From contig CP087220.1 of NCBI GenBank assembly GCA_020912385.1, forward strand, positions 806,001-870,000: a stretch of 64,000 nt of DNA, read 5' to 3'. A program made the position numbers and the translations under genes. The notes beneath the pieces were generated by a model. That model was given only the letters and a program-made list of their open reading frames with translations. It was not told where the DNA came from and searched no databases. Source of the DNA: Neofusicoccum parvum. Its lineage: Eukaryota > Ascomycota > Dothideomycetes > Botryosphaeriales > Botryosphaeriaceae. Position 1 is the stretch's first letter, and the number at the start of each line of letters is the position of its first letter. Shown here piece by piece: positions 1-11,020 of this stretch.

Positions 1-193
1 TAGCGCAGGCACCCAAGCACAACAGCAAGACGTGGAGAGAGGCTTCGGTGTGCTGATGCCAGCCGTGGCGACGGGGCTATGGCTGGAGAAGCTGCAAAAG
101 ATGGACTTCGACGTCTTCAACCCACAATTAAGGACAACGGATTGGAAGCTGCCGTGGAAGTCGTACTGGGCGTTCAGTCAGAGGAAAATTTGA
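1..193 (+). CDS. NDUFAF6 / phytoene-synthase-like protein, C-terminal end (partial)
   Basis: An open frame enters from the left edge (codons start at base 2) and ends at TGA 191-193, giving the last 63 residues of a protein. The visible part has an LMPAVATGLWLEKLQ segment, then a DFDVFNPQL segment and a basic, Trp-rich end (DWKLPWKSYWAF). This resembles the C-terminus of the squalene/phytoene-synthase-like family, particularly the mitochondrial complex I assembly factor NDUFAF6, in which a short helix with a leucine-rich LxxL core is followed by an 'F(D/N)VFDP' segment. The catalytic aspartate-rich motifs would lie outside the window, so enzyme and assembly-factor roles cannot be separated here. 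Identification is from memory of the family. Confidence 0.55.
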   Translation, partial: SAGTQAQQQDVERGFGVLMPAVATGLWLEKLQKMDFDVFNPQLRTTDWKLPWKSYWAFSQRKI

Positions 194-1377
194 GCCTTCC
201 GGAAACAGATATCCCAGGGTGAGAGCGACGAAGAAAACAAGAACAAGCAGGAGCATTACGTCCATCTCGCTTTGGTGGATACGGTTTGCCTTGCAGGCGC
301 ATAAATCGCAAGCCTCCCACCGGGCAAGAAGCTCGCCGATTCCGGGGGACGTCGGACTATTTCGAAGCTGTCTGCGATTGGACATGTGATAACACGTCAT
401 CATACCATCTATGTATTATATTGTAGAGATGAGGATCGAACTCCGCTACTCGTAATGAAAGAAGAAACAAGCTCGACTTCGATCGTGCGAGAGGATGAAG
501 ACCGGTCTGGTCTCCTTCAATCCCAGAAGCACATCGTCCGCGTTGACTAGCATCCTTGTAATCGTATCCATGAAGGCCATGTGATGAATCCATCACAGTG
601 AGATCGGCGACTGTCAATGAGCTTGATGCTCATGGGCACTGGGAATCGGCCTCGCTCTTATTTCCGCGTGTTCTGGACACCTGCAGGTTCATCACAAACA
701 CCTTGTGGCTCTTGTACAATTGCGTCATGAAGCGTCAACCGTTTCGACACTTTTCTTTTCGTTAAGCTCTTTCATCTCTTTCCTTGCACGCACATCCGCT
801 GCTCATGACCTGACTCTACCTCGGCCGAAATCAAACCCAAGAATCACGAACGGAGCCGGTTCGATACTTCTTGCTTGGCGGCATACGCGTACCACTTTCC
901 CGAGCCGTGATTTTCTCCGTTCGGGAACTCCATTTAACCTCAGCGAAGAAAGGTTAAGATTCCAAGAACGCAAATCATGCATTTCGGCACCAGTAAGCTC
1001 TCTTCCAGAACACAAGAAGCCGAAGCTCCAGGATCCACGATCGACACTGAATAATGCAACAACAATATCTGAAAACAACCTTGTATTAACATAACCGGAG
1101 AATGAACCCTCCTCACATCACACGGATCACCCACGCAAAGCTACCCTTCATCAAAGCATAAAAGCTGTGCCACAGAGCGTCTATGTATGTATTCCAGCCC
1201 GACCAACATGATCATCGCTAAGTTTACCTCTTTCTCGCTCCGTCCCCGATTTTCCTACTGCGTGTCAGAGTCAAGCCAAGATTCGCCGATCTGCCAGACA
1301 ACGCATTTGCTTTGATTTTTAGACGTCGCTGCAGAGAAGCGCATCGGTGCCCTACATACAAAAAAACAGGGCTCTTG
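194..1377. other. Intergenic region, no recognisable gene
   Basis: This lies between the 3' end of the partial gene and the 3' end of the hydrophobin gene, so both flanking genes point into it. A 129-codon plus-strand frame at 705-1094 has no recognisable domain. No tRNA, repeat or transposon was seen. It probably holds two 3' UTRs and spacer. Confidence 0.5.
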
Positions 1378-1922
1378 TCAGTCATACTCTACGGGCCGAC
1401 CCCGGTGGCAGGGTGTTGGTAGGCATCCAGGATATGAAGGAGTCTGGAGGGCGTGAAAAGATGGGAAACGGGAAAGCAAGAAACACTGTATGCTATACCC
1501 ACACCCAGCCTATAACAGGGCTTTAAACATAGGAGAGTTGTTGAACTTACCACCACGAGCGTGCAACACTGCGCACTCAAGCCTGACTCAGCGCATGCGG
1601 TTTGGAAATGTGCGATGGAAGCGACGTCGCCGGCTGTACCGTGAAAAGGCGAGGATCAGTTAACGTTTCGAGCACCGAACGCAGGGTTGGACGAGGATGA
1701 GGAGGCAGGAGGTGAATTGGAGTGACGAGACAACTCACGTGAGGAACATGTCAAGCTGGCCACGCCAGCAGCGTTGAACTCACAGCACTGCGGTGCATCG
1801 ATACCCGGACAGACACTGGCCTGACGTCTGAGGACAGCCCGAGCAAGGGGTTTTGGCTGCGCAACGGCCGCAGCGGAGGTCAGGCTGGCAGCGAGGGTGG
1901 CGAGAACAATAGTGAACTGCAT
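1378..1922 (-). CDS. Class II hydrophobin, three exons
   Basis: Small secreted amphipathic protein that would coat hyphal or spore surfaces. Proposed exons on the minus strand are 1922-1739, 1633-1551 and 1443-1378 (110 aa). Introns of 105 and 107 bp have GTGAGT and GTAAGT donors. Residues 1-20 form a signal peptide, followed by a basic Arg-Arg site at 31-32. Cysteines at 38, 46/47, 59, 75, 84/85 and 96 reproduce the eight-Cys hydrophobin order. The CC-x11-C, C-x8-CC and CC-x10-C spacings match class II; C1-x7-CC is shorter than the usual nine. Both intron positions agree with my memory of class II genes. Exon 3 is the weakest part: it was chosen because it restores the last Cys at the right spacing, and it also adds a ninth Cys at 101. 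A TATAAA lies 119 bp upstream of the ATG. Confidence 0.8.
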
Positions 1923-2040
1923 TGTGAAGGATGTGCAAGTTTCGACGTGGGAGACTTGAGAACGAACAGCTTGATGAATTGAGTGATAGATTCAACGGGT
2001 GATGGGATGATGGCAGGAAGAGCCTTCGAAACCACACATC

Positions 2041-2046
2041 TTTATA
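2041..2046 (-). promoter_or_regulatory. TATA box of the hydrophobin gene
   Basis: TATAAA on the minus strand, about 119 bp upstream of the hydrophobin ATG. This is a plausible core promoter distance for a strongly expressed fungal secreted protein. Confidence 0.5.
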
Positions 2047-3679
2047 CACATCACGCCTTCTTCGCTGTGATATTCTGACGACATCTCTCCCTCCAACATT
2101 GTTCCGCCTCTTCTCCCCCCCACGCTAAGTTATCAATTGACCCTCCACGGTGTGCTGTGGATTGGGAGGAGTGTCTCCTATCCGACTTCGCCACCACGAC
2201 CGGATGATAGGAAGTTTATCGGTAGAGTTGCGCTTTCACCAGATGGTAATGGTGGGCGTGGGTTGAGAAAGCACGCAGCGATCAATTCCGGTTCAAAGAC
2301 AGGCCCGAGGAGTTGAAAGAGGTGATTGTCTAACGGAATGGTCCACACCATAAGATCTGTTATCGGATCTAGTGGCCGAGATCTGGAAATCTTCGTGGGA
2401 AAGCTTTGCTGGATCTGCACAGATGATGCTGATGGTGGGGATCTGAAGAACATCAATTTTCCCGAAAAGGCAAGACCTCGCACCATGCCATGTTGATCAG
2501 TCTTCCAGAAAGAGAAGAGAAAGGGAGAACTGACAATTAGGCTTCGATGCAATGTTACTTAGCGTGGAGGTACGGTGAGCACTCTATCATGAAAATCTGA
2601 TGGTGACGAAGTCTGCTGCCAAGGAGATAAGGGAACTATTAGCATTGCAAATCGATTTCGCAGAGATCAACGACAATGCTAAAAAAGAAGCCACCCAAGA
2701 CGTCCCGGAAAGAGATGTCTAACCAGATGGTGCTCTTGAATAGATCGTGATCTTCAATCCCGCGGACCGAGCTGTCTCTAGCCCCATGGCGGACTCTCGA
2801 AAGTTCAACGTAGCCCTGTCGATCCTAAGCTCTTCAGTGCAGCTGTTATGGACTTCCTATCGCTACTATCGTGGGAAGCATTAGATGAGTAAAAGGTAAG
2901 TAACAGGGTGAGAATCTTTCGGCCAAATTGGCCATGCTGAAAGTGAGCGCCCAACAAGAGAGCTGGGGCCGCGCTATGGTTTTCGAGGACGCAGGTGGCT
3001 GAAAATAGTCGCAGTTTCCATGTGTCGGCTCGGACCTCATAATTCCTGCATAGATGGAAGATGCGAGTTTGGCTTAATGGGGATGGTTTCCGGCAGGTCG
3101 CCTTGCTCCGGATCAGAGGATAGGGCAAATGAAACCGCAAGCAAAGAATGAACACAAAGTAACCCCCTCATGCCTTGACGGTGAAGGGATGACGAATTAG
3201 GTTGACGCTGCGCGAGGATCATGTATCCGCGACAAGAGAATGAATCAAAAACGAAGCATCGCGATGACGAGGGAGAATTCAGGCCGACGCAGGGGAGGCC
3301 CATGGGATTCTGCATGAGCTCAGAGGCTGGAATGGAACACTGCGTGGTCCATGTATGATAAGTAGGCGCTACATGTACATTCTCAGAGCCGATGTGCCAA
3401 CCTGGCGGATGTTCAAAGACAACCTTCAGGCAGGCGCCTACATCCTGCAGCGCAACACATTCGAGGAGCACTGTACTACCGTGGTACGAGGTGTCGTGGC
3501 CGCAAGGCGTTCCAGGCTAGGGGTGGAGGGTGATCGGAGATATGTAGTCTGGAGAACAGCGGTAGCGACTCGGGTTAGATGTTTTGCATTTGATCAATGG
3601 CAGGATGCCACGTCCATCCACATATTGCGCAGGCGTGTGGCTCTGTGGCAGGCTGAGGAATCGCAGCATAGCGCAAGGC
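2047..3679. other. Intergenic region of moderate GC, no recognisable gene
   Basis: Overlapping minus-strand frames of 116-144 codons (2178-2552, 2805-3155, 3037-3471) have no family signature, no mutual frame continuity and no clear intron boundaries. A sample line (2641-2700) is 25/60 GC. The part next to 2050 is the upstream region of the hydrophobin. Confidence 0.5.
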
Positions 3680-6600
3680 TCAGAAGGGAGCGCGAATGTG
3701 CCTTGGTCGCTCAGAATCGATAGCCCGATCGCGAAGGGGCCAGTGTAGATGTGGCAGCATCTCGGCGCGCTGTGGAATGTGTGCGGCCAGTCGGATATCC
3801 AGGCCGGCTGCGAGCAGTTGCAGCCGACGGAGCGGTAGCAAACATTGCAGGCAACAAGCTGTGTGCACACAGACAGACGGCAACGGGTGCATGTGCGGCT
3901 GAGGCGCAGGCCGTCAAGCGACGTCTGGTATACGCATCCGGACGAATGGGTGCAGGCGTAAGCGCGGGCCGTCGTGCCAGCCGGCTAGGCCAGCAGCCAA
4001 CACAGACGCATCGTCTTCGTCGTGCATCGCGAAGCCCGGATCACGAGGAGCGGCGCTGAGAGCATGGTGACGGGGGGAAACCGGCGGCGCAGAGGGTTCC
4101 CAGGCGCGAGTAAATAGCCGGGTTGCCGCTCGCGCTGCGGAAGCCGCTGACAATCGTCAGCGCAGGCGGTGGTGGGCGGGGTAGGCTAGAGGACGGCAGC
4201 GCGATGATCTCTGCTAGTCGCGTCGCACAGAGGGTGCGTTTATCTGGACCGGGATGGCTTTCCCGGGCCTCGTGACGGGCGTGGGAGGGTGAGCAATCGA
4301 ATTGGGTGAGGCGAGGGCGCGCCGGGCAGCTATCTTCACTGCAGCCGCACCTGCATGGCGAGCGTTTTCGTCTCATGGGCGGCCGGCTGCCACACGGCAC
4401 GCGCTCGGGCCAGTGGCGGTGAAGCTTGGCTGGCAGGCTGGTTGGAGGTTGAGTGCCAGGTGCCGTACGCCAGCAGCCAGGAGTACGGGCTGCGTGCGAT
4501 GAGTCAGGACCCAAAAGGAATTAAACGACCAGCCGGCAGGGGTGCGGCTGGGCGGCGGCGGCGCGTGATTGGCGGGGCCCGTCTCGAATCCTGCCTCTCC
4601 GGACGGTACGGAGCACTCCCACGGTTGTCAGCACGTCCGCCGCTGCGACGAGCGCTAGCGGCCAAGGGCCCCTCCTCCATGTACGTGTACCATGCATTAG
4701 ACTTCGCTGCAGCGAAATCGGAATGGCGGGCGTCCCAAGGCCGTGAGATGAGAGGGCGACGTCTGGAAGTCAAACACCGCGTCCGGCGCGCAAACAAGGT
4801 GAATCGGCGTCGTGCAGCGTGATCGGGTCTCGATTGTTGCCACACCTTCCATTCCGCTGCGCTGTGCCGCGTGGCTTTGGCTTCAGCCCCTTGGAGCAGC
4901 GCGTCGTGTGCGTCTGGCATTATTCCTGCACTGCTCTCCTGGCCGTTTGCCGTTCCGCCAGGGGGGCTAAACCTCGGCTGCCGCGCCCGATCGTCAACAT
5001 CGAACGTGTGCAGCGTGTTATTGTGTGCCTAGCCGGGGGAGCATATATGGTTGGGTGCCCTTGGCGGCTGCTGCATGGAGCCTGTCAGATCAATGACGCG
5101 CTCGTCGCCGGCAACCATATAGCATAGCGACATAACGGTGGCCCGCCCGAGCAGGGAGCCTGCTGGCTGCAACGCCCCGGCGACGCCGGCTAGGGGAGGA
5201 GAGAAGGACGGCGGCGGCGTGCAGTCGCTCTCAGCAGTCCGCAGCCTGAAGCGAGCCATACGCGAGCGAGCGACGAGGGACCCGCACCGCTTGCCAGAGC
5301 AGCGTCAGGCGTGCGTGACGCAGAAGTCTGCGTGCGACGCTCCGCCTGTGACTCGGCGCGGCGGCTTGGGCGGCGGAAAATTTCTTGCAGCCCGCGGCGC
5401 GCGTCGTACACTGAAGATCAGCACTGCTGCTGGATGCGAGCCGTGTCTGGCCATCATGCAACGTCTCGAGTGGGTACGGCGCGAGCTAGTCGGGCGTCCG
5501 TTGCGATGCTTTTCGCCGGCCACCATGGCGACGCTGCAAAAGTATCGCAGCGCCAGACACGACCGGTGGAGACATCCGTCCGCGCGAGAGCGTCGTGTGG
5601 CCTGCTGCAGGATGGCTGCTGCAGCGCGCCTGCCGTGATGGTTCACGAACCATCCTCGTACTCGCTGCGCTGCGCAGGCGGCGAGCTACCGCGGCGCCGG
5701 CGAGCGAGGGTGGATGGCGGATTGGCGGCCGTCCTGCTGCTGGCAGCCACGGCTCCGGCCTTGCGACGCGCTTCGTGCCGCATGGAGCGAGGAGCGAGGA
5801 GCGAATATGGGCCGGGATCGACGCGCGCAGCCCTGGGGCGCGGCCAGTGAGAGGCGGGCAGAAGCCGTCACGCCGCGCCGCAGTTGCAGGAAGCGCAGGT
5901 CGAAGGTTCGAGGGCGGAAGATGAGGATCAACAACGGCCGCGCGTGGGCAGCACGGGAGCGTGGCAGGCGGCCGGCGGCTGCGCGGCGTGGCACTTGATG
6001 AAGAGGAGCCACAGCAGCCAGGAGCCTTTCTTCGGTGAATGACTCGCGCAGCTGTTCGCCTTCTTACATCGCGCTAGCCGGCAGGCTGCTGTGGACGGGG
6101 CGATCTAGACCGCTGCGACGTCCGGATGGAGGCTGAAAGCCTGCGTGTCTTGCTGGCGCGCGCCCATGCCCAATCGAGCGGCGCATGGGGGCGGCCTGTG
6201 CCTTCCGCGGCCACCGGGATGTCCCGCAGCGAAGACTAATGCACGCCCACACGCCCGCGCGCCGCCATCCCTGCCGCGTGCCTACCGCGCCGCGAAACGA
6301 TCCATCTCCTGCAGCTTGTCCCTACGGAAGCCCGCGGAGACTTCGGCCGGTTTGCCCGTTTGGGCCTCGGCGGCGAGCTTGCCCACGCCCGCATCATCGC
6401 CCTCACACAGCCACGTTGCTTGCCGTTCGGTCATATGCCGCCGTCGCCGCCCGCCATCACCACTCCGCCGGTACGTCATCTTCCCTGCCCAGCTGCGGTG
6501 CAACCGCCAGGCCTGCGGAGAATCGTGCCTCGCTGCCTGCTGGGCCAGGCCGCCCGCCTGCGCCGCGGTGGTGTGCGGCCACAGGCCTCGCGCCTCCTGA

Positions 6601-8330
6601 GGTGGAGCGCAGCAGCGTTTCACTGAAACCGCCGCCCGCTGTCCCACTCGGGGCATGCCATCGCGCTGGATCGTCGCGGCGGACGGAGATAGCACATCAG
6701 GCAGAGTCAGTCCTCAGCTGTGATCGCGTTGCAGCCTCGGGCGTGAGTCGTGGCCGCGCCGACCCTGCAGATCTCAATGGTCGCGCAGGCAAGGACGCAA
6801 GCGCAGAAACCTCGCCAGTGCGGAGCGTCGCGCGAGCCCGGCGCGGCAGGGCGGCCCCAGAGTCACGACGTTTCCCAGAGGAATGCGCTGGACAGGCCGG
6901 CGGGGACGAGCGCCTTGCGTCAGCCTGTCAGCAGCGCGGCCAACGCACACGCAGGAGGCAAGCCAAGCGAGCAACTTTTTTTCCAGCGACATGGGTGCGC
7001 GAGCCATGGAGCGCCCGGGCAGAGGGACCGTTGCGGGGCCTCCAGATCGCATGTCCATGCGCGCCAGTGCAATCAGATCGGCGGCCGGGTGCGCGCCAGG
7101 GGGAAGCTCTTCGGCGCTTCGACGGGACGCATCGTGCCCGGCTCCAGCAGGAGGACATACGAGAGTCAGCAAGCCACACGCTGGCGCTGCCCGTGAGACG
7201 GCACCTGGCTCTGGCAGAGGCAGGCCGCATCCAGCCAGCGGCATCGGCCGCGTCCAGCAATTTCGAAGCCCGCGACGAATCAAGCAGCTGGCGCGCCCGC
7301 CAGTGAAACCTCGTACCTGGACACCCGCCTGCGCGCTGCTGCGGACGCACGACGCCTGATTCGGCCCACGGTGCGGACTTGCGGCCGGCGCGAGGAACGA
7401 GGCTCGTGGAGCTTTTCACCGCTCTGCGGAGGTGACATGACGGCGGCTGATCCGTCTGACGTGCGGCTTTCCAGCATTTTCGCCGTTTCAGACTCCACCT
7501 GCGCGCCGGCCGCCCCTTCGCGCCTCCAGCCGCCGACGAACGCGCCGCCGTGCAGCCGAGCAGCCGTGATGGGGCGTGTGCTGCGCCGCCCAGCAGCGCG
7601 GCTGAGTGCCGGGCGACGCCTGGACGGTAAGGGCCGTCCTGATTGCTTGCAATCTCCGCTGAGGTTGTGGCACGGCCGTTGCAACCCCAAGCCAAGGATG
7701 CGATCCTGCATCACCAGCCCGACGAGGGGCCGCGCTTGGTTTAAGGCTCGCGGCCTGCAGCATGGATGCTGCCGGCGCACCAGGCTTCCAGAATTAACTT
7801 GGCTCGCGCCCTCGGCGAATGGCGGCCCTTCCTGGCGTGCTGGTGGCCCCGGATCGCTGGCCGGCAGCGCTGGCGGCCCAGCCAACCTCCAGCACCGCGC
7901 GCCCCGAGACCCAGCATCCAAAGACCCCTTGGCGCTGCCGGCCGCCGGACAGATCTTTAGGGCACATCGCCAGGGTGGGCGCGTCGTACGATTGGCTCGC
8001 GCCCCGGCCCTGGCCCTTGAGCAACACCCACACCACCTCGCTCGCTTTCGCAGCACCAGCGCGGCTAAAGCATGGGCAGGCCCTTCATCGTCTTCGGCCT
8101 GCCGAGCCTCATGCGTGATCTTCCTTACTCGAACATCGCCCAGTGCTAGTGCCACCGCGGCGATTGACCGCTTCCTCCAGCCACGAGTGCTCCCTGCTGC
8201 CGGGCCCCCGTCGTCATGCGTCAAATGCGGTAGGTCGGTAGCTGACTGCGCGCGCTGCATCTCGTCACCCTACCCTGTTCCGTCGCACATCCCTACCCGC
8301 AGCGCTGTTGGTGTTTTCGCGCCTCCTGCT
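3680..8330. other. Long GC- and CpG-rich block without a recognisable gene
   Basis: About 4.6 kb in which base composition rises sharply (sample line 6181-6240 is 42/60 GC, against 25/60 at 2641-2700) and CpG-containing words are common. Open frames appear in all six frames at once, up to 373 codons at 6185-7306(+), 320 at 7371-8333(+) and 326 at 7280-8260(-). They are Arg/Ala/Pro/Gly-rich and overlap each other, as expected when a GC-rich sequence has few stop codons. I recognise no domain, no splice-consistent exon chain, no tRNA and no transposon. Shorter blocks of the same composition lie upstream of several genes here, so this may be an extended regulatory region or an unannotated long RNA. 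Confidence 0.6.
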
Positions 8331-8904
8331 TAGCGTCCAGGTTCCAACCAGCGCCTGCGGCAAGGAGCTCCGTTGCGCCATGATACATACCCGCGCAATC
8401 AAGCCGCGTCCGTCGCGCTGCCCACTTAGCACTGTTCCCCATCGGGCCCTCTGATTCGGCTGTCGTTAGTTTTTCGTCGGCTGCATCCACGATCATGATT
8501 AAAGATCAGCTTGCCCTGTCCAAGCCTCCAGCCCGTGCCACACCGGCTACCTGCACCCAACTAGTCGGTTTGACGATGAGCACGTCTGCTGCCATCCCCG
8601 TAAATGGGATTTTCACTAAGAACGGGCGACCTGCGCAGGCCTGGCCCCAGTTGTGAACCGGGAGTTCCACCGAGGGTACATGACCCTAGTACAGCCCACG
8701 AGCCGCCGTATACTACCCACCGAACCTTGACACATGGAGTAATACTCGTCTGTCTGAGCGGGCTCCGACCTAACGATCCTTTTAGCTGCCTCAGCCCCTT
8801 GTCCCGGCGAACACGTATGTTGACATCACGCCCATATAATAATACCGATGGTCAGCCTCCGTCTTCCAAGGTCTTTTGGACACCAACCAAACAACACACC
8901 AAGC
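8331..8904. other. Upstream region of the 8905 gene
   Basis: GC content falls back towards average. No conserved element is recognised. An in-frame ATG at 8848 would add 19 residues to the next gene. Confidence 0.4.
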
Positions 8905-9981
8905 ATGAACGACACATCGCCGCTCTCCACCTCCCCTCTCCCTCTGCGGGAGTCAAGGAACTCTCATGGCTACACCACCTCCTCCAAGCGGTCGTCTCGC
9001 ATCGAGAAGCCGCGCAGCATCCACAGCAGCCCCACCAGTCTCGAGAGACGGAAAACCACCTCGGCCGCGAAGCGTTATGTTACGCTGGAGGACCGTTGGA
9101 ACATGATGTTCGGATCAGGAGACGAGGAGATGCAAGACAGCGCCGAGACGAGCGCAGTTCCCTCGTCAACTCGCCCCGTCAGCTGGCACCCGACTTCGTC
9201 AAACTACTTTAACTCGTTCGACTCGAGCCCGGCCAATGATCTCTCCAGCCAGAATGGTGGCTACGGCTTCCCGGACCAGACGTCAGCGTACCCCAGTCCC
9301 GCTTCCGGCTACGCCTCTAATTCCGCACTGGCCTACCTCTCGGCCTTGGCGCAGCGCAAACGAGATACCTTTCCCCTTGCTACCCTTGACAACGACACTT
9401 CGATGGACACGTCCCCCTTCCCGGCCTACCACGAATCTACCACCTCATTTCCTGCGATGGCCTCTGCGGGAGCCCAACAAAGCTGGACTCCTGCCGAGGC
9501 GCCTACCTCTCACCCGCGCATCCAGGCCGGCTCATCTGAGTGCCTGCCGATCCAAGACCCGGATGAGGATGCTGACTCCCTGGAAGAGCAATCGCCAAAG
9601 GAGTCGGCCAACGTGCTGGTCGGCATGGGCCTCTACGACCCACCCAGCTATGAGTCTATGTTGACGTCGGGTTTGGGCAAGGGTCTGAAGCTTGAAGAGA
9701 CCTGGCAGCCGCCGCCAGACATCGAAAACGAAGATGAAGACGACAGCTCGGACGAGGAGAGCATCGAGGAGGCGCCGGAGCCGCCGAAGCAGGCGGACGA
9801 GGCGGACGACACGCAACGCTGGACACCGGCGCGAGCGGTGCCAGCAGCAGATCTCTCTGGACAGAGCTTCCTGCTCGAGGACGAAGACACGTACACGAAT
9901 GAATGGTGGTACCAGCAGCTCAAGCGGCCCACGGCACAGGATGCTGGGCTCGGCTACGGCTGGCTGCAGCCGCAATGTTAG
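8905..9981 (+). CDS. Fungal protein of unknown function, acidic and mostly disordered
   Basis: Single-exon frame of 358 aa from ATG 8905; ATG 8848 would add 19 residues that look like leader translation. The N-terminus is Ser/Thr/Pro-rich and basic (residues 1-55), followed by an 'RYVTLEDRWNMMF' segment near 58-69. A long Ser/Pro/Tyr-rich middle has no predicted fold. The C-terminal third is more ordered in style: an LVGMGLYDPPS motif (238-247), a GLGKGLKLEETWQPP motif (256-270), an Asp/Glu/Ser run (273-300), and an aromatic tail with TNEWWYQQL (331-339) and GLGYGWL (348-354). These C-terminal blocks look constrained and resemble a protein I have seen in other Dothideomycete gene sets, but no function is known to me. 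It could be a nuclear regulatory protein, which is a guess. Confidence 0.7.
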   Translation: MNDTSPLSTSPLPLRESRNSHGYTTSSKRSSRIEKPRSIHSSPTSLERRKTTSAAKRYVTLEDRWNMMFGSGDEEMQDSAETSAVPSSTRPVSWHPTSSNYFNSFDSSPANDLSSQNGGYGFPDQTSAYPSPASGYASNSALAYLSALAQRKRDTFPLATLDNDTSMDTSPFPAYHESTTSFPAMASAGAQQSWTPAEAPTSHPRIQAGSSECLPIQDPDEDADSLEEQSPKESANVLVGMGLYDPPSYESMLTSGLGKGLKLEETWQPPPDIENEDEDDSSDEESIEEAPEPPKQADEADDTQRWTPARAVPAADLSGQSFLLEDEDTYTNEWWYQQLKRPTAQDAGLGYGWLQPQC

Positions 9982-11020
9982 GGAGTGGAATGACGACTAC
10001 ATAGCGTGGAGCATAGCGACGGCGTTCAGTGTATGCGCTGGTTTCAGAGCGGCGCTTTTCGGGAGGTTTGCCCGCGCGCTCGCCTCCGCAGGACCTCGGC
10101 GGCCTGACGGACGGCATTTAGAGATACCCCCACCTGCATTTTGGTAGATAGCAAAAAATAAAATACGACGGTCAAAACAGCTTCCAGTGTCTGACGTTGA
10201 CGCGCGGGCTCGTGTGCGGACGGGGCGGGGGTGTTATTTGCGGCACAGCGCGGACCGGACGAACGCTTCGATCGGTAAGGGCGGGTCATGCAGGGCAGGC
10301 GAGGAGGCAGAAAATAAATGATAGTTTTGCGAGTGGGTACAGTTGCGGCAGCGGGACGGGCTCTGAGCCATGTGCAACGCCCGCGGCTTGAGGCTTGGCC
10401 GATGTCTCCAGCTCATCGGTTTTGCATCTGACTCTGGCGAAAGGCGGGCTGCCTATGGCGGGGGCCGGGCAGCGGACGGGGCTGCGAGTGGTGGGCGCAC
10501 GCGTGCCTGCCTGGGCGGGAAATAACACGAAACAGATCCAAGGCGTCGGTGGCGGGGCGGGCACCGGACAGGGAGGGGCATGCGGTGGAGGGTGGCAGAG
10601 GCGGCATGCTCGCGCAGCGGCGCAGCGGCATCCTCCAGCAGCGGTGCAGCGAGACACAGGCGCGGCCCTGTGGGGTCCTGGGCAATCTCAGCGGGCGCGA
10701 GGCAATGCGTTTGGCAAGCGCAGGCCGGCCTGCAGGCGCGCGCAGGGGTGGCGCGGCCTGACCAAATCGTTAGCGCCTTCTTTAATTCCCAGCCAGCGCG
10801 CCCGCGCCCGCGCCCGGGCTGACCACGTACGTGTAGCAACCCGCCTGATGACTGACCGGCCGGCCCGCCCACGCGCACCCCCAAGGACCGCACCCGATCC
10901 TGAGCCTGAACCCAGCCACGAACCGCTGCCACCGCCGCCGGAAGCAGGCGACGACGCACCATTTGTCACGTCGCCTTACCGCCTTGCGCCCCATCCACGA
11001 CCGCTCCCTCGCCGCCTCGA
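9982..11020. other. Intergenic GC-rich region upstream of LAS1
   Basis: Contains the 3' region of the preceding gene, then a GC-rich stretch with runs of CGCCCG-type words near 10795-10820. Open frames here (for example 10395-11234 on plus) have no domain and run through the LAS1 start in another frame. No RNA gene was seen. Confidence 0.5.

Noticed and set aside
5900..5915. GGTTCGA-type T-loop of a possible tRNA
   Set aside because: No matching acceptor, D or anticodon stems upstream; chance match in a GC-rich block.
6185..7306. 373-codon plus-strand frame in the GC-rich block
   Set aside because: Arg/Pro/Ala-rich, overlapped by open frames in other frames on both strands, no domain and no splice logic; expected from low stop frequency.
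7280..8333. 326-codon minus and 320-codon plus frames
   Set aside because: They cover each other in opposite directions; composition artefact, no family signature.
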